Shown one piece after another: positions 1 to 6,856 of a stretch of 64,000 nt of DNA. The translations under genes were made by a program, and so were the position numbers. Each line of letters starts with the position of its first letter. Within the stretch, counting starts at the first letter, position 1. Source of the DNA: Flintibacter sp. KGMB00164 (GTDB lineage: Bacteria; Bacillota; Clostridia; Oscillospirales; Oscillospiraceae). The stretch covers positions 744,001 to 808,000 of the forward strand of contig NZ_CP044227.1 of assembly GCF_008727735.1 (NCBI RefSeq), given 5' to 3'. The notes under the pieces were generated by a model. The model saw only the letters and a program-made list of their open reading frames with translations. It did not search any database and was not told the origin of the DNA.

Positions 1-807
1 GCCTTCCTGGAGGCTGTGGCGGCGGAGTGCCTCAAGCCTGCTACCCTGCTGAAGGCCCCTGCCTTGGCTGAGGTCTTTATGGAGAACGTCACCACCGACC
101 TCTCCCTGGGCAATATTCTGGCCTTTGCACAGCTGGCGAGTGGCATGGACGCAGAGCAGAATGTGAACTTTGTCAGCATGCCTTGGGTGAGCGCCGACTA
201 CCCCGGCGTCTCGATGATTCTGCCTGATGTGGACGAGCTGCTTGAGATTCTCAATAATGGCTTCAATCCCTATCTCAGCGACATCCAGTCCAGCGATCTG
301 CAGGTACTGGTTCGTAACAGCGACGGCAGTTACAGTGTGACCAGTGGAACACTGCTGGATACCAGTCTGAATTCCTCCAGAGGTGGATCTTCTTCCGGCA
401 GCTCCGGAAATTCTGGTTCTTCCGGAAACTCCGGTTCCTCTGGAAACAGCGGATCTTCCGGTGGTTCCAACAGTGGTGAAAATAGCTCCCAGGGTGGTTC
501 CGGCAGCGGTGGAGAAAGCTCTCAGGGCGGTTCCAGCAGTGGCGGAGACAGCTCCCAGGGTAGCTCCGGCAGTGGTGGAGATAGCTCCCAGGGTGGATCC
601 GGCAGCGGCGGAGATGCCTCTCAGGGTGGTTCCGGCAATGGTGGGGACAGCTCCCAGGGCGGCTCCAGCAGCGGCGGAGACAGCTCTCAGGGCGGTTCCG
701 GCAATGGCGGGGACAGTTCCCAGGGGGGCGGGGAAAATAGTACTCCGGACCCTGTTCAGCCTGAAGTACCCCAGACCGATCCCGCCGGTGGAGATCTGGC
801 GGCGTAA
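1..807 (+). CDS. LCP (LytR-CpsA-Psr) family protein, C-terminal part
   Basis: The reading frame is open from base 1, so the true start lies left of the window and 268 residues are visible. The first ~120 residues fit the end of an LCP domain, whose members attach anionic polymers or glycans to peptidoglycan outside the membrane. From about residue 125 the protein becomes a Ser/Gly-rich low-complexity tail with (S)SGNSG units, then seven 11-residue SSQGGSGSGGD-like units, and ends in a Pro-rich tip. An LCP gene directly before rsfS is a common Firmicute order (nadD-yqeK-lcp-rsfS), which supports the call. The tail is probably an extracellular, length-variable spacer. The LCP catalytic core is outside the window. 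Confidence 0.75.
   Translation, partial: AFLEAVAAECLKPATLLKAPALAEVFMENVTTDLSLGNILAFAQLASGMDAEQNVNFVSMPWVSADYPGVSMILPDVDELLEILNNGFNPYLSDIQSSDLQVLVRNSDGSYSVTSGTLLDTSLNSSRGGSSSGSSGNSGSSGNSGSSGNSGSSGGSNSGENSSQGGSGSGGESSQGGSSSGGDSSQGSSGSGGDSSQGGSGSGGDASQGGSGNGGDSSQGGSSSGGDSSQGGSGNGGDSSQGGGENSTPDPVQPEVPQTDPAGGDLAA
484..714 (+). repeat. 33-bp coding tandem repeat, 7 units
   Basis: Seven in-frame 33-bp units run exactly head to tail and encode 11-residue SSQGGSGSGGD variants (S/N and D/E changes). An eighth partial unit follows. A separate 18-bp (GSSGNS) repeat lies just upstream. This looks like a minisatellite expected to vary in copy number between strains. Confidence 0.85.
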
Positions 808-834
808 TAAATATCAAGAAAAGGAGAATTGCCT

Positions 835-1194
835 GTGACTTCTTATGAGAGCGCCATTTTATTGGCCAAAACTTTGGACAGCAAGAAGGGTGAAGAGATT
901 AAGGTTCTGAAAACAGAGGGCCTGACTACTCTGGCAGATTACTTTGTGATCTGCACTGCTACCTCCAACACCCAGGTAAAGGCCATGTCGGACGCCTGTG
1001 AAGAGGCCATGGAGGCCCACGGCGAGCGTGCCCATCACATTGAGGGACACCGGGGCGGCACCTGGCTGCTGATGGATTTTTCTGCGGTAGTGGTCCATGT
1101 CTTTACCGATGAGGCCCGCAAGTTCTATGATCTGGAGCGTCTGTGGGGCGATGCGGAAGAGATCGATCTGGAGCAGGCTCTGAAGCAGGAGTAA
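835..1194 (+). CDS. rsfS: Ribosomal silencing factor RsfS
   Basis: This 119-aa protein of the RsfS/Iojap family binds ribosomal protein uL14 and blocks subunit joining when nutrients are short. Family features visible are the LADYFVICTATS stretch near the N-terminus, HHIEGHRGGTWLLMDF in the middle, and a VVVHVFTDEARKFYDLERLW end. GTG at 835 is chosen because GGAG at 823-826 is 8 nt upstream; the alternative TTG at 829 is too close to it. It follows the LCP gene by 27 bp and is probably co-transcribed, with a strong terminator behind it. The length is normal for the family. Confidence 0.93.
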   Translation: MTSYESAILLAKTLDSKKGEEIKVLKTEGLTTLADYFVICTATSNTQVKAMSDACEEAMEAHGERAHHIEGHRGGTWLLMDFSAVVVHVFTDEARKFYDLERLWGDAEEIDLEQALKQE

Positions 1195-1210
1195 GGCTAA
1201 GAAAAAATAA

Positions 1211-1256
1211 AAACAACGCACAGGCTTCCGTAAGGATGTCCTGTGCGTTGTTTTTT
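1211..1256 (+). terminator. Rho-independent terminator after rsfS
   Basis: An 11-bp stem (CAACGCACAGG / CCTGTGCGTTG) is followed by six T residues. Confidence 0.9.
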
Positions 1257-1307
1257 GAAAAGAAAATAGAAGATAAAACAAAACGAAGGACATTAACATG
1301 TCCTTCG

Positions 1308-1355
1308 TTTTGGTACGGCTGAAGGGATTCGAACCCCCGACCTTTTGGTTCGTAG
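1308..1355. repeat. Left attachment site (48-bp direct repeat, tRNA-Arg 3' fragment)
   Basis: This matches 8146-8193 base for base over 48 bp. It contains only the CCA end, acceptor 3' strand, T arm, variable loop and part of the anticodon arm. The 5' half of the tRNA is missing, so it is the displaced chromosomal tRNA end left by integration, not a tRNA gene. Confidence 0.92.
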
Positions 1356-1374
1356 TTCAAAAACAGGCGTTTTC

Positions 1375-1451
1375 TATCGTTTTATAAATTCCTGCAAAGT
1401 GTTGGGGCGCAATGGTTTTTACGGTTTCCCCGTTTCGTATCGTTTTATAAA
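1375..1451. repeat. 14-bp direct repeat near the left end
   Basis: TATCGTTTTATAAA occurs at 1375-1388 and again at 1438-1451, both between the left attachment site and the first element gene. It may bind a recombination protein (Xis or host factor). The function is inferred only from position. Confidence 0.55.
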
Positions 1452-1454
1452 ATA

Positions 1455-1496
1455 GTTGAACTTTTCATAGTGGAGTTGAATTTTTGTTGAACTTAA
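1455..1496. repeat. Left integrase arm-type sites (three GTTGAA repeats)
   Basis: Three same-direction copies occur: GTTGAACTTTT (1455-1465), GTTGAATTTTT (1475-1485) and GTTGAACTTAA (1486-1496). Copies of the same motif occur at the other end beside the integrase (8053-8074). Matching short repeats at both ends of a tyrosine-recombinase element are the usual form of arm-type integrase sites. Confidence 0.6.
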
Positions 1497-1530
1497 AACA
1501 CCCCCGATCCGGTGAAGGGTCGGGGGTGTT
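1497..1530 (-). terminator. Terminator at the end of the leftward element operon
   Basis: Read on the minus strand, a 14-bp stem (AACACCCCCGACCC with GGATCGGGGGTGTT, one G-T pair) around a 6-nt loop is followed by TTTTAAG. It lies just past the stop of the coiled-coil gene at 1552. Confidence 0.8.
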
Positions 1531-1551
1531 GCTTTACCTGTGGGAGGTCAA

Positions 1552-2103
1552 TTACTCCACATTGAAGAACCGCCGCAAAACGTCCTTTGCGTTCCGCTTG
1601 TCGATCCAGCGGGAATAATAGCGGATGATCTCATCCAGGCTGTTTGCGGTCTGCCGCTCTGCTTCGCCGCCGATGTAGTTAATGCCTACCATCTCGATCC
1701 CGTGCTCCTTCGCATAGCGCAGGGCAAGCTGGGTCATGGTGCGGTTGCCGCTGTTCCGCTCCAGAATGGCCTGGATGTCCCGGGGCAAAAGCGGGATACC
1801 CGTCTGAAACAGCTTGATATCGTCGGTGAGTTCTGCCGGGTTCAGGTTGTCCAGCTTCTCCGCATCGGCCCGGTACTTTTCCACAAGGGACTTTGCGGCC
1901 TGGATAGCTTTTTCGGAGTCCGCCTTGATCTGCTGGTTCAAGGCATCCCGTTTGGGATGGAACTCCTTCTGGACGGTCTGGGGGCTGTATCTGCCAGACT
2001 TGATTTTTTCCTCCAGACTATCCCGCTCGGCAAGGTTTTTTTCGATTTCTGCGGTGCTAGCCTCCAGGGCCTTGTAAACGGTCTGCATGATATTGGTGTC
2101 CAT
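1552..2103 (-). CDS. Coiled-coil element protein of unknown function
   Basis: This 183-aa protein is charged and helical over its first ~100 residues (LEASTAEIEKNLAERDSLEE onward), suggesting a coiled coil. A C-terminal part follows with the TMTQLALRYAKEHGIEMVG stretch and a basic end. ATG at 2103 is chosen because AAAGGA lies 6-7 nt upstream; a longer frame to 2205 runs back over a poorly coding stretch. It is the last gene of the leftward operon. Similar small helical proteins occur in Firmicute phage genomes, but I cannot assign a function. A scaffold-like or capsid-interfering role would be speculation. Confidence 0.7.
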   Translation of the reverse strand: MDTNIMQTVYKALEASTAEIEKNLAERDSLEEKIKSGRYSPQTVQKEFHPKRDALNQQIKADSEKAIQAAKSLVEKYRADAEKLDNLNPAELTDDIKLFQTGIPLLPRDIQAILERNSGNRTMTQLALRYAKEHGIEMVGINYIGGEAERQTANSLDEIIRYYSRWIDKRNAKDVLRRFFNVE

Positions 2104-2138
2104 GTATGATCCTTTCCGGGCATTGTGCCCATAAAATT

Positions 2139-2339
2139 TTAGATGTATGCCAGAATGGCGGCAATGGCGCAAAACAGGCCAGCAGCAGCGCAACAGGCGG
2201 CGCATACCTTGAAGTAACGGCTACGGCGATTTGCGGCCCGCGCCGTGTCCAGCAGCAGGCGGCAAGCGGGGCAGGTGTCGCAGTCGGTGGCCGGGTTGCA
2301 GTGGCGGCTGCATGTGGCGCAGTGAGATTTAGTTTCCAT
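2139..2339 (-). CDS. Small Cys-rich membrane protein
   Basis: This 66-aa protein has an N-terminal cluster of six cysteines (C-x2-C-x3-C, then C-x2-C-x2-C) that could form a zinc ribbon. A basic stretch (ANRRSR) and one hydrophobic Cys/Ala-rich helix at the C-terminus follow, predicting a tail-anchored protein with the metal knuckle in the cytoplasm. ATG 2339 is the only good start; AAAGGAG lies 13 nt upstream, somewhat far, so a GTG/TTG alternative cannot be excluded. The family is not recognised. Confidence 0.6.
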   Translation of the reverse strand: METKSHCATCSRHCNPATDCDTCPACRLLLDTARAANRRSRYFKVCAACCAAAGLFCAIAAILAYI

Positions 2340-2362
2340 GTTCTTTGGTTTGCTCCTTTCGG

Positions 2363-2608
2363 TCAAATATCTTCCACGGTAGTGTGTTCGGCGATCCGCT
2401 CCAGGTCTGCCGGGTCAGTGTTCAGGATAGCTTTATAAAGCTCGTCAAAGGCGGTGCTGCCGTCCACAGTGCGGACAAACCGCGCCCCAGTCTGCATGGC
2501 CTCAAAAAGCGTTGTGGTGTACTCTGTACCGCCTCTGGTACAGACTATGGAATATTGCGGGCGCACCGCTTCCAGGGCCTCCAGACGGGCAAGCAGGCTT
2601 TTCTGCAT
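2363..2608 (-). CDS. Small phage-type protein of unknown function
   Basis: This 81-aa protein starts with the LLARLEALEA helix often seen in small phage-derived proteins and is otherwise of unknown fold. The start at 2608 is supported by AAAGGAG 7 nt upstream. It lies between the TerS-like HTH gene (14-bp gap) and the Cys-rich membrane gene. There are no cysteine pairs, membrane helices or catalytic motifs. Function unknown. Confidence 0.65.
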   Translation of the reverse strand: MQKSLLARLEALEAVRPQYSIVCTRGGTEYTTTLFEAMQTGARFVRTVDGSTAFDELYKAILNTDPADLERIAEHTTVEDI

Positions 2609-2622
2609 AAAGAACTCCTTTC

Positions 2623-2994
2623 TCAGCTATGGGAGCGGGAGATTTGTTCCAGGGCTTCCAGCCGCTCTGCAAAGTCCAAAACTTCGGTGAACCTTGCCGC
2701 CTGCTCCAGAATGGCCCGCGCCGCTGTTACCCGTACCTGAGCATTTTCATTTTGATTTTCTGCAATCTCCAGTAAAACGGCTGCGGCGTTTCCGGTGCTG
2801 TGCTGGAGGTATCTTGCCGCACCGCTCAGTGCTTCCGACTGCGCCGCTTTTAGCTGCCGGATGAACTCCGGACGCTGCCGCCGGGTGTGCATCTGCCGGA
2901 CGGATAGCCCACACTGTTCTGCAGCAGCTGCCAGCGTGGGACAGGTGAGCATAGCCGCAATCACGGCGCTGTCCGGTATGGTCTTTCGCTTCAT
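2623..2994 (-). CDS. Terminase-small-subunit-like / phBC6A51-type HTH protein
   Basis: This 123-aa protein has an N-terminal helix-turn-helix (AAMLTCPTLAAAAEQCGLSV, then RQMHTRRQRPEF) and a long Ala/Glu-rich helical C-terminal half with the VRVTAARAILEQAARFTEVL pattern. That layout fits the HTH families that include small terminase subunits and phBC6A51-type phage proteins. ATG 2994 follows AAAGGGGG. In PICI satellites a TerS homologue redirects helper-phage packaging, and such a gene in this position is suggestive. A plain DNA-binding regulator is the alternative. No large terminase gene is present. Confidence 0.6.
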   Translation of the reverse strand: MKRKTIPDSAVIAAMLTCPTLAAAAEQCGLSVRQMHTRRQRPEFIRQLKAAQSEALSGAARYLQHSTGNAAAVLLEIAENQNENAQVRVTAARAILEQAARFTEVLDFAERLEALEQISRSHS

Positions 2995-3196
2995 GTTTCG
3001 CCCCCTTTCATCGGCGGTTTTGGGCATGGGTTACGATTGATAAAACCCGGAATCCCTTGTCCCACAAGGGTTTGCGGGTTGGGTTACGGTGGGTTACAGT
3101 TACTGCCCTAAAATCCCTATAGAGATTTCATTTTTCCTGATTTTTTTAAACAATAGGAAAATAGCGTAACCGTAACCCAGTACCGTAACCCAGGCG

Positions 3197-5596
3197 TCAT
3201 GCGATCCCGTAAATTGGGGCAAGAGCTAGTTTCAGCCCTACCCATGTTTTGCGGTTTTTCGGTGCAATCTTTTGGAAACCTGCCGCCTCCATAGCGGCAT
3301 TGAAGTCAGGCAACCGCCGCACATAATCGCCGCTGCGCTCCGCCCATGCCCGGTAGGCCTGGTACAGTTCAGAGGAGCTGATTCGGGCTGCTGCATCGAC
3401 AGTGCAGCACTCCGAAAGGAAGTTGCCCACCCAGTCCTCTTGTCCGCGATATGCTGCGGTGACTTCCTTCACCACATCCGGGGTCTGGAGCTGGTAGCCG
3501 TTGCAGGCGAAGTTCACGGCCCCCTCGATGGCCCAGGACAGAATAGACGGCCCGGCCTCTTGCACCAGAATGTCACCATAGTTTGACCGGCTCCCCTGTG
3601 TGGGGATGGTGGCCCGGAAGGGTACCACAATCAGCCGCCGCCAGGTGCCGGGGTCAGTGCTGCCCACACGGGGCAGATGGTTGGTGAACAGGCACAGGGT
3701 ATGGGAGGGGGTGAAGCTTTCCGGCATCCGGTATTTTTCCTCTGCGGTGATCCGGTCGGTGGAGCATACCTTTTTCACGGTAGCAACGGATAGCCGCCGC
3801 CCTTCCTCCAGCTCTCCAGCAATCACAAGGCGCTTGCCTCGCAGAGTTGCCAGGGCTGCGCCTCTGTTCTGCTTGTCGGTGGTGAATACGTCAATATCCA
3901 GGCTCCCGGCGTAGTCGCCCAGGACGGCGGCAAGGGCATTAAAAAATGTGCTTTTGCCATTCCGTCCCGCTCCATAGGCCAGAATCAGTCCTTCATGGTA
4001 GACCTTCCCGTGGAGGGCCATACCTGCCACAAGCTGGAGGAATCCCCGCAAGCTGCCGTCCCCCTGAGTGATGGTGTCCAGGAAGTCCGTCCACATCTGC
4101 GCTCCCTGCTCTCCGGGGGAGGCGGCGGTGATCTGGCTGCATCGCGCTGCCCGGTTGTGGGGCCGTAGCGCTCCGGTGGTCAGGTCAACGATCCCGGCGG
4201 GGGTGTTCAGGTCTGCCGGGTTTGCGTCCAGGGTATCAGCCTTGACCACAAAAGCGGGCTTTGCCAGCTCCAGCATACTTTTCAGCCGTCCGGCGCTACG
4301 GGTCTGTTTGGCGTGCTGCAGGTATGCCTTTGCAGCAGCGGCCCGGCTTGCGGCCTGCTCTGTGTCCTCGGCTTTACCACCGCCCTCTGCCTCGGCTGCC
4401 TTTGCTTCCGCTAGGGCCACAAGTGCGTCCCTGTTCTCTGCCAGGGCATTGGCCAGCATTTCCCCAGATAGCTCCGTTGCCAGAGTGAGGGCGCGGTGGT
4501 CGCTGCGTTCCCAGTGTGTCCCGCTCCACGCCAGCCAGCCCAGGGCATCAGAGAATAACAGGTCATTCCGGTATCTCTGGATAAACACCTCCGCGTTGCC
4601 AGCGTCAGAATAGTCCGGCGGCCTTACACTGCCCGGCGGGTTTCCTTCGTGTTCTGTTCGTGTTCCATTCGTGTTTTGTTCGTGTTTAGTGGGCGCTGAA
4701 TAAGTACGGGCGCAGGTGCGGATAGCCTCCGCAATGGTCAAGGCTCCGTAAGTGCTGCCGCTCTGCTGACGATCCCATTTTTCCCGCATCAGGCCGGATG
4801 ATCTGAAAAGCCGATCCATCTGCCCGGCGTTACATCCCGTCCAAAAGGCCAGCATATTACAAAGGGCCATGTCCGCCTCGCTGTGGCTGCCGTAGGCGGA
4901 AGTGTCCCCGTTCCATAGAGCGGCAAAGGCGGCCCCGTTACGGGCATTGTGGGCCTTTACAATGACCTCAGTATCCGACAGGACAAGTGGTGCCTGGGGC
5001 GTTCTGACAGACTCTGGAGCGGATTTCCTGGGGCGTTCCATGTACCGCTTCAGGAGGCTTTGAAGCTGCGTTCCCCGCTCCTCTATGGGCCGAATACCAC
5101 CCCACGGGGCGGAGTTGCCGGTAACGGTCAGAAATTTGGAAGTAGCACCGGAAACATAGATTTCCAGGCCCTGCTTTGCGTTCATAAGGTAATAGCGGCC
5201 CTTGTCGTAGTCAAAGCCAGAGGCCCGGAAGAAGATCCGTACCCCCTGCCCGCTGGGGCTGGTTTCGGTGTAGCTCGCCATTGTGGAAATGATGTCCAGG
5301 GCCAGAGGGGAAGGGGTGCCGTCCTCTGATAGGCAGTGGTCAATATCAACGGCACAAAGACCGTCAAACACGCCCACGCCCAGGCCGTCAAAACCGCCGC
5401 GCCATAATGCCGCCACGGCCTCCCGGAAGGTGCCAAAGGTGCCAGGGTCATTGGATTTGGCCCGCTCCCTGGTGCGGGGGTTGTACGGTACTTTGGTGGG
5501 CTTGTCCCGGCCTTCCCGCTGTTCATATCTCCACACGCACCAGCGCCCGGTGTCTTTCGGCTCCTGGGGCAATCCATCGGGGTAAAACTTAGTCAA
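3197..5596 (-). CDS. Primase-polymerase / D5-type SF3 helicase fusion
   Basis: This 799-aa replication protein has an N-terminal archaeo-eukaryotic-type primase domain with the catalytic VDIDH (D84, D86) and SPSGQGVRIFF (~113-123) motifs. A linker follows at ~300-330, then a D5_N-like region. The SF3 helicase has Walker A GAGRNGKST (542-550), a Walker B-like VIAGELEEG and a TNHLPR sensor motif. The TTG start at 5596 overlaps the previous stop by 8 nt behind a GGGGGCG ribosome site. It should prime and unwind element DNA. The linker coding DNA holds four 11-bp-spaced repeats (4646-4686) that may be the origin. Such fusions occur in phages, satellites and integrative plasmids. Confidence 0.9.
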   Translation of the reverse strand: MTKFYPDGLPQEPKDTGRWCVWRYEQREGRDKPTKVPYNPRTRERAKSNDPGTFGTFREAVAALWRGGFDGLGVGVFDGLCAVDIDHCLSEDGTPSPLALDIISTMASYTETSPSGQGVRIFFRASGFDYDKGRYYLMNAKQGLEIYVSGATSKFLTVTGNSAPWGGIRPIEERGTQLQSLLKRYMERPRKSAPESVRTPQAPLVLSDTEVIVKAHNARNGAAFAALWNGDTSAYGSHSEADMALCNMLAFWTGCNAGQMDRLFRSSGLMREKWDRQQSGSTYGALTIAEAIRTCARTYSAPTKHEQNTNGTRTEHEGNPPGSVRPPDYSDAGNAEVFIQRYRNDLLFSDALGWLAWSGTHWERSDHRALTLATELSGEMLANALAENRDALVALAEAKAAEAEGGGKAEDTEQAASRAAAAKAYLQHAKQTRSAGRLKSMLELAKPAFVVKADTLDANPADLNTPAGIVDLTTGALRPHNRAARCSQITAASPGEQGAQMWTDFLDTITQGDGSLRGFLQLVAGMALHGKVYHEGLILAYGAGRNGKSTFFNALAAVLGDYAGSLDIDVFTTDKQNRGAALATLRGKRLVIAGELEEGRRLSVATVKKVCSTDRITAEEKYRMPESFTPSHTLCLFTNHLPRVGSTDPGTWRRLIVVPFRATIPTQGSRSNYGDILVQEAGPSILSWAIEGAVNFACNGYQLQTPDVVKEVTAAYRGQEDWVGNFLSECCTVDAAARISSSELYQAYRAWAERSGDYVRRLPDFNAAMEAAGFQKIAPKNRKTWVGLKLALAPIYGIA
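4646..4686. repeat. Iteron-like repeats, four TTCGTGTT copies at exact 11-bp spacing
   Basis: TTCGTGTT begins at 4646, 4657, 4668 and 4679 (AACACGAA on the coding strand). The period is 11 bp, one helical turn and not a multiple of 3, so the encoded linker (KHEQNTNGTRTEHEG) shows no 11-bp-derived protein repeat. This points to selection on DNA. By analogy with lambda ori, which lies inside gene O, it is a candidate replication origin bound by the surrounding primase-helicase. Confidence 0.7.
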
Positions 5597-5990
5597 TCAA
5601 TCGCCCCCTCAGCCGTACAGTATTGGCAACGCGGGCAATTTCATAAGCCCGGTGGAGCATGGAGCGGACAAAGTTGTCCACATCGGCTTGGCTACTGGGT
5701 AAAAAATAGCCGTTTTGGTTGTCGGCCAGAATGGGGGCACCCCGCAAGCGTTCCGCCTGGATTTGCTGACGGACTTGGCGGGCAGGTTCCCCCGTAAGTT
5801 TTACAAGGTGCTGGAGCGGGATGGCGTTCACTGCACCGCGGGATAACAGCCGCTCAACTTTTCCCGGTTGTCTGTCAGTTACCGGTGTGGTATCCTGATA
5901 GTTGGAAGTGGAGGCCCTGCTATAAGTCCCCGTTTCCGTCTGCCGTCCCGGTGTGCCAGCACCGTGGGCGGCTTTTTTTCTTTTAGGCAT
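5589..5990 (-). CDS. Winged-helix-like element protein
   Basis: This 133-aa protein has a basic, disordered first ~45 residues. A compact region follows (VERLLSRGAVNAIPLQHLVK ... ARQVRQQIQAERLRGAPILA ... GYFLP) that fits a small winged helix-turn-helix found in clostridial phage replication and regulatory proteins. The start at 5990 overlaps the preceding gene by 8 nt, with GGAGGTG 13 nt upstream, and its end overlaps the primase-helicase start, so the three are translationally coupled. A role in replication initiation or its control is inferred from position only. Confidence 0.65.
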   Translation of the reverse strand: MPKRKKAAHGAGTPGRQTETGTYSRASTSNYQDTTPVTDRQPGKVERLLSRGAVNAIPLQHLVKLTGEPARQVRQQIQAERLRGAPILADNQNGYFLPSSQADVDNFVRSMLHRAYEIARVANTVRLRGRLID

Positions 5991-6186
5991 TCGCTGCGTT
6001 CACCTCCATGCTGTCACGATTGAGCTTTTCGACCAGCAGGGGATAGTTGACCTTAAACCGCGTGCCCGAATAAATTCCGGGGAGTTCACCACGTTTTGCC
6101 ATAAGGCGGAGGTGGTGCTCGGACAGAATCCCAGTTGCGGCGGTTTCCCTGATGGTCATAAACCTGGGTGTGCTCTGCTGTACCAT
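5983..6186 (-). CDS. xis: Excisionase/AlpA-like HTH protein
   Basis: This 67-aa protein matches the excisionase-type MerR-like fold: MTIRETAATGILSEHHLRLM (helix-turn-helix) followed by KRGELPGIYSGTRFKVNYPL (wing) and a final helix. The start at 6186 is preceded by AAAGGAG. It is the first gene of the leftward operon, divergent from the Cro/CI-type regulator, where satellites and integrative elements place AlpA or Xis activators. It may direct excision, activate the replication operon, or both. The symbol is by analogy only. Confidence 0.7.
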   Translation of the reverse strand: MVQQSTPRFMTIRETAATGILSEHHLRLMAKRGELPGIYSGTRFKVNYPLLVEKLNRDSMEVNAANA

Positions 6187-6216
6187 TTTATTAGTTCTCC
6201 TTTCATATTTTAGGGC

Positions 6217-6245
6217 TTGCATATCGTGCTCCCCTGTGGTAATAT
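6217..6245 (+). promoter_or_regulatory. Promoter of the element regulator-integrase operon
   Basis: TTGCAT (6217-6222), a 17-bp spacer and TAATAT (6240-6245) lie upstream of the regulator gene. The interval 6187-6313 also has to hold the divergent promoter of the leftward operon, making it the probable lysogeny-type switch region. Confidence 0.6.
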
Positions 6246-6313
6246 CATAATATAAAATTCAAGAAAAGTACATTACTATTTAAATTTTAATTCAATTCAA
6301 AAGGAGATATAAA

Positions 6314-6856
6314 ATGGCTAGGACAAGGCTAGAAATTAACCCTAAAAGCGCTGATAGGTTGAAACAGCTTTATGAAGAGCGCAGTATTACTCAAGAATGG
6401 CTATCAGGAAAGACAGGAATCTCGCAAAATACCTTATCCCGTATCGCAAACAAAAAAGCGCCCCTATCTCATTTCGTAGCTACTAAAATTGTAGAGGTGT
6501 TCCCAGAGGAACGTGTCGAATGGTTCATGGGGTTAGACGATTATAGGACTGAGAAGGAAAAAACGTTTTCCTTATTTTCTGACTGGAACAATGAATGGAA
6601 ACGGCGCCTTAATGCGGTACGTATTCTTGCGTATCTTTCTGGATATGAAATAGAGCTTTTCTCTAAGAATGATGGGTCAAAGATAAGTGTAGAGACGGCG
6701 CTGCAATCCATAAGTGAAGGATATAAAATCTGCAAAGATGGTCAAGTGCTGGCAACTTGTTCTCTTGAACGATTTAATTTATTGGCGATGGATTGCCAAG
6801 AACTCGTAGAGCAGAGAATTAAAAGTTATGTGCGGGAGGTGTCCAATAATGGCTAA
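6314..6856 (+). CDS. Cro/CI-type (XRE) regulator of the element
   Basis: This 180-aa protein has an N-terminal XRE helix-turn-helix (LYEERSITQEWLSGKTGISQ then NTLSRIANKKAP, ~20-55) and a C-terminal ~100 residues of unknown fold. The start follows AAGGAGATATAAA. It is clearly more AT-rich than the genes around it, a sign of different origin or of repressor genes in general. It is divergent from the replication operon and overlaps the integrase start by 8 nt, so it probably represses the leftward operon and is co-transcribed with the integrase. No peptidase (LexA-type) motif is seen, so induction may be by protein-protein contact. Confidence 0.85.
   Translation: MARTRLEINPKSADRLKQLYEERSITQEWLSGKTGISQNTLSRIANKKAPLSHFVATKIVEVFPEERVEWFMGLDDYRTEKEKTFSLFSDWNNEWKRRLNAVRILAYLSGYEIELFSKNDGSKISVETALQSISEGYKICKDGQVLATCSLERFNLLAMDCQELVEQRIKSYVREVSNNG

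Noticed and set aside
484-714. CRISPR-like array
   Set aside because: The repeats are contiguous and in frame inside a coding sequence, with no spacers and no cas genes nearby. No CRISPR array was seen anywhere in the window.
1308-1355. Possible second tRNA-Arg gene
   Set aside because: Only the 3' part of the tRNA is present. The sequence to its right does not complete a cloverleaf, so it is an attachment-site remnant.
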